Below, piece after piece: positions 1-23,658 of a DNA stretch of 64,000 bases (position 1 is its first letter; each line of letters begins with the position of its first letter). The position numbers and the translations under genes were made by a program. The notes beneath the pieces were generated by a model. It searched no databases, was not told the DNA's origin, and was given only the letters and a program-made list of their open reading frames with translations. Source of the DNA: Capitulum mitella (taxonomy: Eukaryota; Arthropoda; Thecostraca; Pollicipedomorpha; Pollicipedidae); the NCBI GenBank assembly GCA_030062745.1, contig CP099849.1, positions 12,312,144 through 12,376,143 of the forward strand, in the 5' to 3' direction.

Positions 1-3000
1 TCACCGTGCAACAAGGTCGGGCAGTCGCGGCTGGCCGGCGCAACAGGAAGCGCTCATTAGCGTCAGAGGGGCGGCCGTGGCCGCACTCTGTACCGTCGCC
101 GCGCCACCGGCCAGCTGACGGACCTTGGCCACGGGCGGGGCGGGCGCGGCCGGCGGCCGCCAGTGCAGTGGTGAGCGGGCGTCGGGCGTATCAGACACGC
201 TCTCTGGTCGGCCGTCCGGACCTCAGGCAGGTGGTGGAGGGGCCGGGGGAAGCGCCGCACGTGGGCACGTGCCGCCCGGGACCAGTGGTTGAGGGTCGGC
301 TCGGTGCGACCTCTGCCTGTGGACACGCGCTGCACGTGTCGTGCTTGACGGTGGGCTGGTGTTGCGGTGTCGGTGGGCGGTGGACGGTGGGCAGGGCCCC
401 AGTCATGTTGAAAGGGGTGGACCTCTACCTATGGAGGCGTTCACCTGTCACGACGACTGTTAGCGTGGGCTGGACCTTTGACCGATCTCAGAGGAGATTT
501 ATCTCCATCTGGTGACACGTGCTGTATGTGCCACTGCAGATTAAGTGGGCGCTAGCCTGGAATTCCGATTGGCGCCGGATGCGGTGTATGAAATCTGCTC
601 GCGTGCCCGGTGGCTTGAGGTTGGGGGTCATAGTATGTAGTATCATATCATAGTATAGTACTGGCCTGAAACATGGAGTGGCTAATGTAAAAACCTGTCT
701 GTGACCTACATCGACTGAGATAAACACACAGCATGCATTCCCTAAAGTTTTAAGTTTGTTTATTTTGTTTGGTTATGTTTAAGATCGCTTAACCTGCCAT
801 TGGCTGTAAGGGAGGTGGCGGGGTTCATGCCTCCCTGGTGCATTTCTGAGATATCACCAAACGAATGGATGCAGCATCCTGAAACTACCATTATCTTTTC
901 TTTCATCAGTTGTGCACATACTGACGAAATTTTGAAAACGAGGTTATCGTAGGTCACGTCTTATGACGTCACAAAGACAAACATATTTTGCGATTCGACG
1001 CTCAGTCTTATCTCGTTGCCATACTGTCGGTGTGCTTACAATAGATGGTGACTTTGGCTTGTATTGCATGACCTTATAGCTCAATATGGAGCACCTCTGA
1101 CCCCATGCTAGGTTATCGTAGGCCAAAGATATATTTCCCACTTTTCGTGTTCAGTGAGAATCCATTTTAGCAACGAAATCGATTTAACTGATATTTGGAT
1201 GCAGTCAGATGGGCTATTGAATTTTCTTGCAACAAACTGCACGTGCAATTTACACAGAAATTTCTTGCAACAATGCAACATTTTTTAGTTTGACCTTTGG
1301 CGGTTTTGTGCAGATTTTAGCTTAGCTAGTAAACTGTCGCCGTCTGATTCACGTTCTAGATGTCCGGTGTGAAGATATCGGTGTTTACAGTGTTGTGCGG
1401 CATTCCATGGAAAAGTGCAACATGGAACGAATTCACTTGTAGGTTCATTCAGGCATGTCATATGAAGGTGACTATCGTGGTCGTGGTGCTCGGAGTTTGA
1501 AACTAGATGATGTAATATTGCATGTGTACGATAATTTCGACCATTTCAGTGCCCAGCGCTCTTTGAAAGTGACGTTCTTAGAATCTCCGTGACAAATGGA
1601 CCAAGAAACGTGTATTGCTTGACACGATCAATGACCTAAAAATAAAAATGTTTATGTCACTGGGCCGCAATGATGGGCGGTATCGATTGCTGTTTGGACC
1701 TGCTGAATCAGGCAATTGGTTCTTGAAATAGACGGGAGGGGCTGTCTTGAACGCCCCTTCCCCTTCAGCCAATGAAAGGTGGCAAAACACCCCATTCAGT
1801 GCTGGGATTGAAAAGTTGCTGTGTAATGAAATGCTTCTATTTTTGGGCTTGGAGTGATTTTTCCAAATTTTTTACCCTCATACTTTAAGGAAGTTAATGG
1901 ATGGAATGTTGGTGACTTAGGAGGGGTTGCGCTTAAGTCCACACAAATGTATTGGATAGCAGGAAGTGTTACGAATCTGTACGTTTTCATTCTCATTTGT
2001 TTGAGCACGGCGCAGTGAGGGATATGTAGAAGCATACTACATGACTTGTGCAAGAATGGAACATGCTTCAGCGCTGCGTACATTTGACATTACATTACTT
2101 TTGACCGGTTGAGGAGAAGTGTCTGTGATCGTACGAACTATTTGTTGTGAACATAAATCACGCTGAGACCGCCGCATTATTTTGTGTGCGCATTCCCTCG
2201 AACGGAACTCCAGCTTATTCAGATGACTAAATGAGTTGCTTACTAGTGATGAAAAATGCAGCATATTTGGATGGGCCGCTTATTAGTTATAAATAATTCC
2301 CGACGCCGTGGATGATGAAATATATGGTATGTCTGTTTTGCTTTCAATGATTCATGAGCGTGTACATGTTGAGGAAAAGGATGGATTTTTCGTAATGCAT
2401 CGTATTCAGGAGGACATGAAATATAATTAGTTTGCATTATGTTGCAACTGTTCCACGGCTTTTTACCTTGGAAAAGCAAGGAATTGAGGTAAACTACTCT
2501 GCGTAAAAGGTGACAACCCCTCTAGGTATTTCCTGTTAGACAACCATGCCACTGTCCTCGTCCATCTCCTACCCCCCCCCCCTCCCCCATTTCAAACGCA
2601 CGAAAAGGCTGGTGCGGGGCTCGAGGAGCGGCCTCCACTGGGCTCCGGTCTGCGGGCCGTGGCGTCGGCGACGCGCCCTGGCCGATGAATGGCCGGCGGC
2701 CCGGTAACGGCCGGCCGGGGGGGGGGGGGGCTGGTCGCTGCCGGGGTGGCGCAGGTGTGACCCCGCTGGCCGGCTCGATGCCGTCTGGTTCGAGGGCTTT
2801 ATCGCGGCGGCTGGGAGGCGGCGAGATAGCTGGGCGGTGCGGGTCTCAGGGTCTCGGCGAGAACCGGTCGGTAACGGAGTCGGGGCCAGGATGCGGCGGC
2901 GGCTGCCCGCTGAAATACGGCGCCGCTGAACCAGGACTTGTCGCTGAAACGGAGCTTTACCGCGAACGCCACTTGTCCTGGTGGAGGCATGCATCCCATT

Positions 3001-3922
3001 CGTAAATTCAGGACCCATCTTGACGCCGGATTTCAGGTATCATCTAAAAGCATTTTCTTGACGTTCGAAATTTATTTCTTTGTAAGAAATGGCATTGCAT
3101 TACATTAAAAAGTATTCACCAACCCAGGAATGCATTGAACTCTGGTTCGCTTAACTAAGTAGCCTAAAGTTTTATGGGCACGTTGGGTCCAGGGGTGTTA
3201 ACACATTTTCGTAAAATGCCGATATCTTTTGATTGGTGTCTCTCCACACAGCAACACATGAGTGGTGCCTGACTTTCACCGAATTCAAAATTGCACTCAC
3301 CTTTGGTTCCTGTGCCGTTTCTCCTGATTGTCGTCGGCGTTGCATGGACCTCGCCAGAGATGTTCCTTGTATATGCTGCATCATTATCATGTGCTTATTT
3401 TACTGTGTTATGTCGAATGGTGCATTTGCCTGTAATTTTGGGGGGTGATTCAACTTGTAATAATGCTTCAGATTGCCATTTTCAGTTATCTTTGTTGCGC
3501 ATTGAATTGAACTTGGTGCACATCACTCCAGAATTGTAACATGCGTTTCTTAAGGGCTCGCTGCACGGTTCTGAACAAAAGCCAGAGAACTGCATCAAAG
3601 TCCCACTATTGTCACTGGTCAGTCGCGCGATAGGACAGTATTTGGCGATCGATATTTGTTCGTAGATTGGCCTTGTCACATGGTTGATTGCAGGACGGTG
3701 GTGTACGCGACTGCGCAGCAAGAGATCCGCTACATATGTGACGTATGTGCGAAGCAGTGTATGCCCCGCTGCTGCAACCGAGTGTCACGCCTGCGGGAGC
3801 CACTCAACGTTGCTTCTATATTGACTTAATCGCATTGACGGCGATCCATTTTAGTGGTGTGCTTGGATGCTGTGCACTGTCTGTGACGTGGCCGTAACGC
3901 TGGCGATGCTTTCTGACGGCAG
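1..3922. other. Upstream flank of ACSL with two GC-rich segments
   Basis: Bases 1-530 and 2570-3000 are GC- and CpG-rich with open frames on both strands and no recognisable protein. The rest is AT-richer and featureless. One of the GC-rich blocks could be the promoter or a non-coding first exon of ACSL, since the first coding exon has an acceptor at 3922. A 14-base G run lies near 2717. Confidence 0.4.
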
Positions 3923-3964
3923 GTACGCCAGCTACGAGTCTGAGAACAGCCGCCTGACCTCATT

Positions 3965-16890
<12,926 letters not shown>

Positions 16891-18226
16891 GCGGCCGCTG
16901 TCGACCCGGTACGCCGCTGCGGGGCCGGGCACGGGCGTCCGATCGGTGGGCCCCGCCGTTCGGTTCGGCTTTGTTCGGTCGGGCTTGTCTGGGCGAGTTT
17001 GGGCCGGCGTCGGGCCTCGGCCGGGAAAGCGAAGGCGCCCACAGGAGCCGGCTGTCCGCACGACGTCCGTTCCCGGCCACCGGCCGCGCTCCGCCGTCGG
17101 CAGTGTGCCGGGGCGGCCTCCCGCCACCGGCAGGCGCCCGGGGCGGTCCTCCGTCGGGCGGTCTCTCGGACCCGCCGCCGTGCGGCGCCCGGATGTTCGG
17201 CGGCCGTAGTGCCGACGTGCCGGAGTACTGATCGACCGGCTGTCCTCTGTTGGTTCGGGGCCAGCGTGTGCATGGCGTTCTCGTAGTAAATGGATAGTTG
17301 TTACCCACAGTTATGTGCATCATGTTCGACTGTCGTTTTGCGGCGTTGTGGATCTTACGGTCTTTTTTTGCGGAGTAGTGATCCCCTGATGGCGCAATGT
17401 AGTGCATGTTGGCGATTTTTCTACTGCCATTAACCACCGACCTGAGCTTATTTTGATTGCTCTTCAGCCGACCAATGGTTCGGCTGTGTGTGAACCCCGT
17501 GTGTGGCTATAACGCTTTGATACCCGACTTTCGGGCGATGTTTGTGCCTCCGTGTGCCGACTGCTTCGTCTCTGTAGGCTGTTGTACCGCCCAGCGTGCT
17601 TTTTGGCTCTGGACTGGTCGTGCTCTGCCGCCTTGGCGGGGTCTGGCGTCTGAAGGTGTACCCAGCGGCGCGCCTTCGGAACTGATACCTCAGTCGACGC
17701 TGGATATGTTCCATCGGCGTCGCGTGCATGAACATCCTGTTTGTGTTGGGCCGTTGTCGACCCGGTTTATTTTACGACCTCCAGTGCGATCATGCTTGTC
17801 TTCCATCAGTGCGCGCGAGACCTGTACATAGCGGCGCCGTTAATATACATTCGCGACGATGTAGCGCTTGTACACCGTGGCCGCCGGACGGGCGCCTAAT
17901 ACTGGCAGTGGGCGAGTCAATATGTACAGATGAGTTGCCTGTTTGGCCCGTCCCGTCGGTCGTCCCGGCCGACCGCGCGCGACCGAATGTCCAGCGACGA
18001 TGATCACAAGCAAAAAACAGAGCGATACGACGCAACGGAAGACTCGCAAAGGGGAAACGTTGAGATTACTAAAGCGGGAAAACTGCTGTCTGAGGGTTTT
18101 CTACCGCTGGGTTAAATGTGGGAGAACGGGTTACTCTTCTCGCTCACGGTACAGAGAGCGACTCTGTCCAGCTGACTGGCTCCGTTCCGCTGACTGTCCG
18201 CAGTGACGTCAGTTCAGCGGCGCCCG
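16891..18226. other. Convergent ACSL-PHGDH intergenic space
   Basis: Contains the 3' ends of both genes. Bases 16,890-17,230 are very GC-rich, with open frames on both strands that I read as chance. No repeat family or RNA gene is recognised. Confidence 0.5.
17766..17771 (-). terminator. Candidate PHGDH polyadenylation signal
   Basis: Minus-strand AATAAA about 460 bases past the PHGDH stop and inside the convergent intergenic space. It is the nearest canonical hexamer I found. No transcript evidence is available. Confidence 0.35.
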
Positions 18227-18384
18227 CTAGAAGGCCGACTGCAGCAGGAACTTGGCGTGCGCCGTCTGGAGCACGGCAGGCGAGGCGAGCCGCTCCTGCG
18301 TGCGCACGGCCACCAGGCAGCCGCCGGAGTTGGCACCAGATGTCAGCACGCTCAGCATCTGAGCTCGGGCTTCCGTCAGCGACG
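18227..18384 (-). CDS. PHGDH: PHGDH exon 10: C-terminus
   Basis: Encodes [20 protein letters not shown] and ends AKFLLQSAF with TAG at 18229-18227. The C-terminus is divergent in this family. Assignment rests on the phase (1 nt + CG), the acceptor TGTTGCAG and the total length of 529 aa. Confidence 0.87.
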
Positions 18385-18900
18385 CTGCAACACGAGCCAG
18401 TCACGTGTCAGGACGTCATGCTGAGGATGTCTCAACAATGCGCTTTCACGTTTCGGCACGAGTTGCAGGCGCCACGTTGATCCAAAAAGTAGCACGCCCG
18501 AGAGTGCCACAGATATGGACCGAAGTTACCCGAATGGTTCTGGTAACAGTATGGTATCAGTAGCCCGTTCATCTCTCAGCTTGGTTAAAAGCCTAATCGC
18601 TTTCGGTTCCGTGATATACGAGCGTGTGACTGGCTTCAGGCTCTGCAAGAATTCCGGCCGACGACACGTCCGCGAGGAGACCCTGAGAGCTCGTGCAGGG
18701 CACTCACTGATGAGTGACATGATGGCGGCATCACTGCCGTCGCCCTGGAAGAAGAGCATGTTGCCGCCCAGGGTGACGCCCGACTCGAAGGTGGCCCCGT
18801 TCAGCTCCAGCAGGGTAGGCTGATCGCCCTGCACCGTGCCTGAGGAGCACAGAGCGGACCAATGACGAAAAACTCGGTCCAGACGAGTTCAACACGGCCG

Positions 18901-18999
<99 letters not shown>

Positions 19000-21900
19000 C
19001 CCCGTCACGGCTGGCCGGTGTCTCGACAATGGACAACAGTCCGCGCTCCGCGGGCTTGTTCACTCACCAGTGACCGAGAACTGGGTGCCGTCCTGCGAGA
19101 CGGTGACGGACACGGCCCGGGCCCCGGCCTCGGCGTCGGCGGCCACCACGCTGCTGGTGATGCCGGCCTCCCGGGCCACCAGCGGCGCGTTGATCAGGTT
19201 GATGCCGTTGGACGTCATGCCAGTCATCAGGCCGACCAGCACCGACGAGCCGAGGAACGGCCGCATCCGGGCCATGTCCGGACCTGCCGGCGCACGGCGC
19301 CCGGTCCGGTCACACAGTCACGATAACGTCACAGCGGACACAGCGGGTTCACAGGGTCCGGTCACACAGTCGCAGTAACGTCACAACGGGCACAGGTGGT
19401 TCACATGGGTCACAGTCAGGTCGAATACGTCGTATACGTCGCCACGCGGGTCACAGCCGGATCATGCTGGTCACTCCGTGACACATTTGATCCGACATTC
19501 GCAGACCGGCGTTATACGGCCATGAGGTTCAGTTGTCGTCTCGCTCTCGCCCCCATTCGCTTCCATCTCTTCCCACCACTAAAAAAGGCTACTAAACATG
19601 TGTACGAAAACCGGGAGATCTTAGGGGTGGTAATTTGCCTTTGGAAACCACGCGCATAGCCAGACAATATGTAGGCATACGATGAACTCGGTAATCTCTG
19701 ATAATGACCGATATCCCCGTGAATGCAGACGTTGGCCTATCAGCGTACCGTTAAGCGTGACCTGCAGACGGAAGGGCCGGCCGGAGCCGACGCCAGCCAG
19801 CTCAGCGGCCACAGCTCCCAGCGCCTGACTCAGCTCCAGCCACGGCCGGCTGTCCGCGCTCAGCGCTCCGCTCAGGTTGGCCGCATTCACCAGGCCGACC
19901 ATAGCGCCGCCCTGCGGCCGAAATAGGAAACAGTCATGCCCTGCCTGCCACGGGAGAGTGAAAGGAGCGACGATCTAGACCTGATTCTCTGTCGAGTTGG
20001 ACCGGTTATTCTGCACTACAAAAGAAGCGTTTTGCAAGCACAAACGACCAGTTCAAATAGCCATGTGGCCTAAAATGTAGATGTAATGTTGCCTAAAACG
20101 CAGCTCACGCTAGAGCTCAAGATCCGCTTTTATGACGGACCTTAAATTTCGGGAGTCGTAGTGGTTTACACTGTGCAGGGACGCAATGTTTCACAGCTCT
20201 AGACACTGACCATCTGGCACATGCACCTCTGCGAGCCTGGTGCGGCCATACTAATCCTCTACGTTACTTATCCGACGCGAACCTTGCTGGACGCCCCGCG
20301 CGGGCACTCACTCTACCTTTCCCCGCGGACACTCGCTCTACCTTTCCCCGAGGACACTCACTCTACCTTTCTCCGCGGGCACTCACTCTACCTTTCCCTG
20401 CGGCACTTACTCTTTCCTCCGCCGCGGACACTCACCCTGACTGCGGTGACGATCTGTTCGGCCAGCTCCCTGGCCACGCGCAGCTGGGCCTCGCGCGTGT
20501 TGGCGCCCAGGTGGGGCGTGCAGACGGTGGCCGGATGCTGGATCAGGCGCCAGTCGGTCGGCGGCTCCTCGGCGAACACGTCCAGGCCGGCGCCGGCGCA
20601 CTGGCCCGACTCGAGCGCCGCCAGCAGCGCCGGCTCGTCCACGATCCCGCCACGAGCCACGTTCACCACGCGCACGCCGCGCTTGCAGCGCGACAGCGTG
20701 TCGGCGTTGATCAGGTCTGTCGGGAGAGGAGAGCAGCGTCACATCAGGAGCAGGAGTGGCGTCACGGCGCCATGTCGAGCTGACACAGCGATCCGGTCTG
20801 GCAGAGAACGGTGAGCCCGACTGCGATTAATCGAAATCTGATACAGAGAGACTAACGTTTCCTTCGTGCAACAAGGATTTGTACTAGCTGAAAGACGGCA
20901 CGACGGTGAGAGAGGACGTCCACTCACTCCTGGTCTGAGGAATGAGCGGCGTGTGAACGGTGATATAGTCCGCCTCTGGCCAGATGTCGTCCAGCTCCCG
21001 CTTCTCCACGTGAAACTCCCGAGCCGCCTCCGCGGACACCATGGGATCGAAACCGATCACCTGCAACACACATCACTGGTCTCACAGCCGCCCTCCGCTC
21101 CGGAAACAAGCAGCGCGTACATTTCGTGGGTCTCCCGCATTGAGAATTCAGCGGGAACGACAGAGACATCGAAAACATTCGTCACTGAGCGTCCGTGGTG
21201 ACACAGAGCGCCCGTCAACTGCGGCACCCGTTCGGCGGGGACGCCGCCTGCCGACGCGCCGCCACGCAGCCGTCACCCACCTTCATTCCGAAGGAGCGCA
21301 TGCGATGCGCCACCTCGCGGCCGATTCGACCAAGACCGAGCACGGCCAGGGTCTTGCCGTACAGCTCCGAGCCCATGAACTTACTCCTGTCGAGATGGGG
21401 TAGGCGGTGTCACTGTCTGGACAGCCGAACGGCCGACAGGTAGAACCAGATGATTAAACATTATATGACGAAAGCGACAAATGCGCAGGCAATCTTGAAA
21501 GAATAACCTTCTTTCCCAGCAGAGAAGCAGCCATTGATGAGCTGATCTAACCAGGAATCCCAGGAAAACGCAGTCTACTGCTCTGAAGGAATCTGCTGTT
21601 CAAAAACCAAACGGATAGTAGAAAGGACAACACATCTGGCCGGTTACGTCAATGGGACACTGACCTCTCCCATTTGCCGGACTTCAGTGAAGCGCAGGCG
21701 GCTGGCAGGTCTCTGCTCAGAGAGGCGATCATGACGCAAGTGTGTTCGGCGGCACTCAGAGTGTTGCCTCCAGGAGTGCTGAAAAAGACACGCAACGAGG
21801 TGAACTCAGTCGCCATCTTACTGGTCGGTCGGCGCTGCTGCCACACAGCTGAACAGCACACGGAAACCGAACGCCCACGACACTCTACCAGCCACCTCTA

Positions 21901-23658
21901 ATAATGCACCGCAGTGGTAGCCTCCGGCACCAGTTCGGTACCAGAATATTTTATTTGATCATTCTGGTGATATATAATGCGTTCTTTGAAGGTTATAAGC
22001 ATGCGCGGGACTTTATAGGACCGATGACGCCATTAGATGGCGACTCACTTCATGACCAGCACGCCGTGACGAGTGGCCGCCTCCAGGTCGATGTTATCCA
22101 CGCCGGTGCCGGCCCGACCAATCAACTTCAGGCTCGGTGCCGCTTCGATGACCTCTGCGGTGACCTTGGTCGCCGACCGTACCAACAGCGTGTCGTGGTT
22201 CTGGAGATCAGACGGAAGACACCTGTTACCGATGGCGTGACCAACACGACATGTGCGTCTTTCTAAAGCTCACGACTTTGGCGATACAGCGTCAGACGTT
22301 ATCCAGTCGCAAGCACGCGACATCTTTGTCACCAGCTTTATTATATTGTTTATGCCATTTCAGAACTCCTTACAACAGAGGCCGATTGCGATATTTGACC
22401 GTTACAATGTCAGCAATGCAGAATAACTGAATAGTTTTCACTCAAATATTTTGCCTTTTTGTCCCCGTCGGCACGACTCTCATCTCGACGGGTATCCCAG
22501 ACGTGTCACAGCCTCTCACTATTTGTCGTAGTGATTCACATTTCACAGTACTTTGCCCTGTCCCTTCACCGCACTTTGGCACGACCCAGACGCCCTACTA
22601 AGAAAACGTAAACACAGAGGTCATTTTTAGTGGTCATCTGGCACATGAACCCAGCATGAGGCCACTCGAAGAAAGTGAGAGGGAACTGTCCAGACGTTCC
22701 AGCCTATGACCTGGCGACAACGGAGCTTGTCCGGCCCTGTTTACTCTGTGATAATGTACGTATTTAGTGGTGTTTGACGCCTGACCCGACGGAATCAAGG
22801 CCAGCGATAATATATGTCACGATACGCGATTAAATCAAGTGACGGGCTGGCTGTTACACTGTTGATGAATGATGAACTGTTTGATGATGCTCCAGTACCT
22901 GACAAGAGTTACTGGCAGATGACGCCATCAAACATTGGTCAAAAAGGACGGATTTTCCGCACCTTATTACACATATCTCTTCCAAAAATTCCAGCGTTCA
23001 AATATCTACAGCTGGCCACGGAAAATGTCGTGAAATCTATGATATTCCCTGATAACTATCCATTTAGTTTGGATATGCCGACAGCGAAATGTGGAATGGT
23101 GGGATTCGTTGCAATAAAAAATCATATTAAAACAAGACTGGGCTTCAGTCTTACCGGGGTCCGGGCGTATTTCCGGGTCGCTCCTTAAGGCAGTCGGTTA
23201 GAACGATAAAAATGCACTTCTGAAAGCAGTTTATAAAAGAAACGATGGACTGCTCACGTATTCAATGTTAACATGGTAAACCGTTACGAACTACGAAAAG
23301 CTATCTGTACAGATTTTAGCAACCAAATCACCTGGGACTACCACCAAGCTCAGCATTCACAGAACCTCGACTGGGTGCGCCGCTCGCTGGTAACACCGAA
23401 TCCACAGCTCAAACCGCTGACTCCTGAGTTCAAACCTAACTCAGAACCCCAGAAAGGACGCAGAGTTCGGTTCGTGCGACTGCAGAGTTCGATCAAGCTG
23501 TCACCAAACGACCCTGCACTAACCTCCAGCTGGCGGATGAGTTCGTCCTTGGCCATCTTGGGCGCCACGGTGACGTGCAAACCCTGGCTGCGCAGGATCT
23601 CGGCACACTGCACGTTGATGCCGTCCGTCATCAGGATCCGGGACACGGGCAGCGTCAT
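18227..23658 (-). CDS. PHGDH: D-3-phosphoglycerate dehydrogenase (10 coding exons)
   Basis: Oxidises 3-phosphoglycerate with NAD+ to 3-phosphohydroxypyruvate, the first step of serine synthesis in the cytosol. Exons in transcript order: 23658-23524, 22200-22049, 21778-21665, 21386-21281, 21060-20928, 20716-20436, 19911-19749, 19283-19068, 18839-18708, 18384-18227. All splice sites are GT-AG and all phases agree, giving 1590 nt, that is 529 aa (human 533). Landmarks: RAGTGVDN near residue 74; the NAD-binding GLGRIG at 151-156 with ribose-binding Asp174 (GFDP); catalytic Arg235 (VARGGIVDE), Glu264 (AEEPP) and His282 (PHLGA). The C-terminal regulatory region has the vertebrate-like arrangement but is divergent. 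The start ATG (ATCATGA) precedes [11 protein letters not shown]. The gene converges with ACSL. It looks intact. Confidence 0.96.
18708..18839 (-). CDS. PHGDH: PHGDH exon 9
   Basis: Encodes [20 protein letters not shown] and on to [15 protein letters not shown]. This corresponds to the human segment around GLNGAVFRPEVPL. Acceptor CTCCTCAG, donor ATCA|GTGAGT, phase 1. Confidence 0.92.
18904..18997. repeat. (CT)n microsatellite in PHGDH intron 8
   Basis: About 94 bases of uninterrupted CT (GA in the PHGDH sense) followed by a C run. It fills some 40% of a 228-base intron and ends 64 bases from the exon 9 acceptor. Confidence 0.98.
19068..19283 (-). CDS. PHGDH: PHGDH exon 8
   Basis: Encodes [20 protein letters not shown], then [17 protein letters not shown], matching the animal PHGDH block 'VNLVNAKLLVKEAG'. 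Acceptor GCCGGCAG, donor ACTG|GTGAGT, phase 1. Confidence 0.93.
19305..19408 (-). repeat. 52-bp tandem duplication before PHGDH exon 8
   Basis: Two copies of TCCGGTCACACAGTC... with a few changes, starting 22 bases upstream (PHGDH sense) of the exon 8 acceptor. A partial third copy may precede it. Confidence 0.8.
19749..19911 (-). CDS. PHGDH: PHGDH exon 7
   Basis: Encodes [20 protein letters not shown] and [17 protein letters not shown], then RLQVTLN. This is the start of the regulatory extension found in animal PHGDH. Acceptor CGGCCGCAG, donor AACG|GTACGC, phase 1. Confidence 0.93.
20300..20436 (-). repeat. 25-bp minisatellite at the PHGDH exon 6 donor
   Basis: About five units begin at the donor. 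In the PHGDH sense each carries AGTGAGTGCCC or a close variant plus GCGGGGAAAGGTAG. The real donor is AGG|GTGAGTGTCC. The unit bases next to GTGAGTG match the intron start, so the array appears to derive from the donor region. Confidence 0.88.
20436..20716 (-). CDS. PHGDH: PHGDH exon 6: catalytic residues
   Basis: Contains [15 protein letters not shown] (catalytic Arg), [12 protein letters not shown] (Glu) and [14 protein letters not shown] (His). Acceptor CCCGACAG, donor GTCAGG|GTGAGT, phase 0. The donor is the first of a run of GTGAGTG-like sites repeated every 25 bp into the intron. Confidence 0.96.
20928..21060 (-). CDS. PHGDH: PHGDH exon 5
   Basis: Encodes [20 protein letters not shown] and [20 protein letters not shown]; the Asp in GFDP binds the NAD ribose. 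Acceptor GTTGCAG, donor AGGA|GTGAGT, phase 1. The next exon supplies Asn-Leu-Ile-Asn. Confidence 0.95.
21281..21386 (-). CDS. PHGDH: PHGDH exon 4: NAD-binding GxGxxG
   Basis: Encodes [20 protein letters not shown] followed by [21 protein letters not shown] is the dinucleotide-binding loop. Acceptor CTCGACAG, donor AAG|GTGGGT, phase 0. Confidence 0.96.
21665..21778 (-). CDS. PHGDH: PHGDH exon 3
   Basis: Encodes [20 protein letters not shown] and on to KSGKWE, the domain-linking helix. Acceptor TTTTTCAG, donor GAGAG|GTCAGT, phase 2. Confidence 0.94.
22049..22200 (-). CDS. PHGDH: PHGDH exon 2
   Basis: Encodes [20 protein letters not shown] and [20 protein letters not shown], substrate-domain residues around the RAGTGVDN signature. 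Acceptor ATCTCCAG, donor ATGAA|GTGAGT, phase 2. Confidence 0.95.
23524..23658 (-). CDS. PHGDH: PHGDH exon 1
   Basis: 45 codons, [20 protein letters not shown] and on to DELIRQLE, the first Rossmann-like strand of the substrate domain. Donor GAG|GTTAGT, phase 0. Plus-strand base A at 23523 closes the donor GT. Confidence 0.93.

Noticed and set aside
6-515. 169-codon plus-strand open frame at the window start
   Set aside because: No recognisable domain; overlapping open frames exist on the other strand in the same GC-rich block.
18862-19326. 154-codon open frame with a poly(Leu-Ser) run
   Set aside because: It is the translation of the CT microsatellite and antisense PHGDH exon 8.
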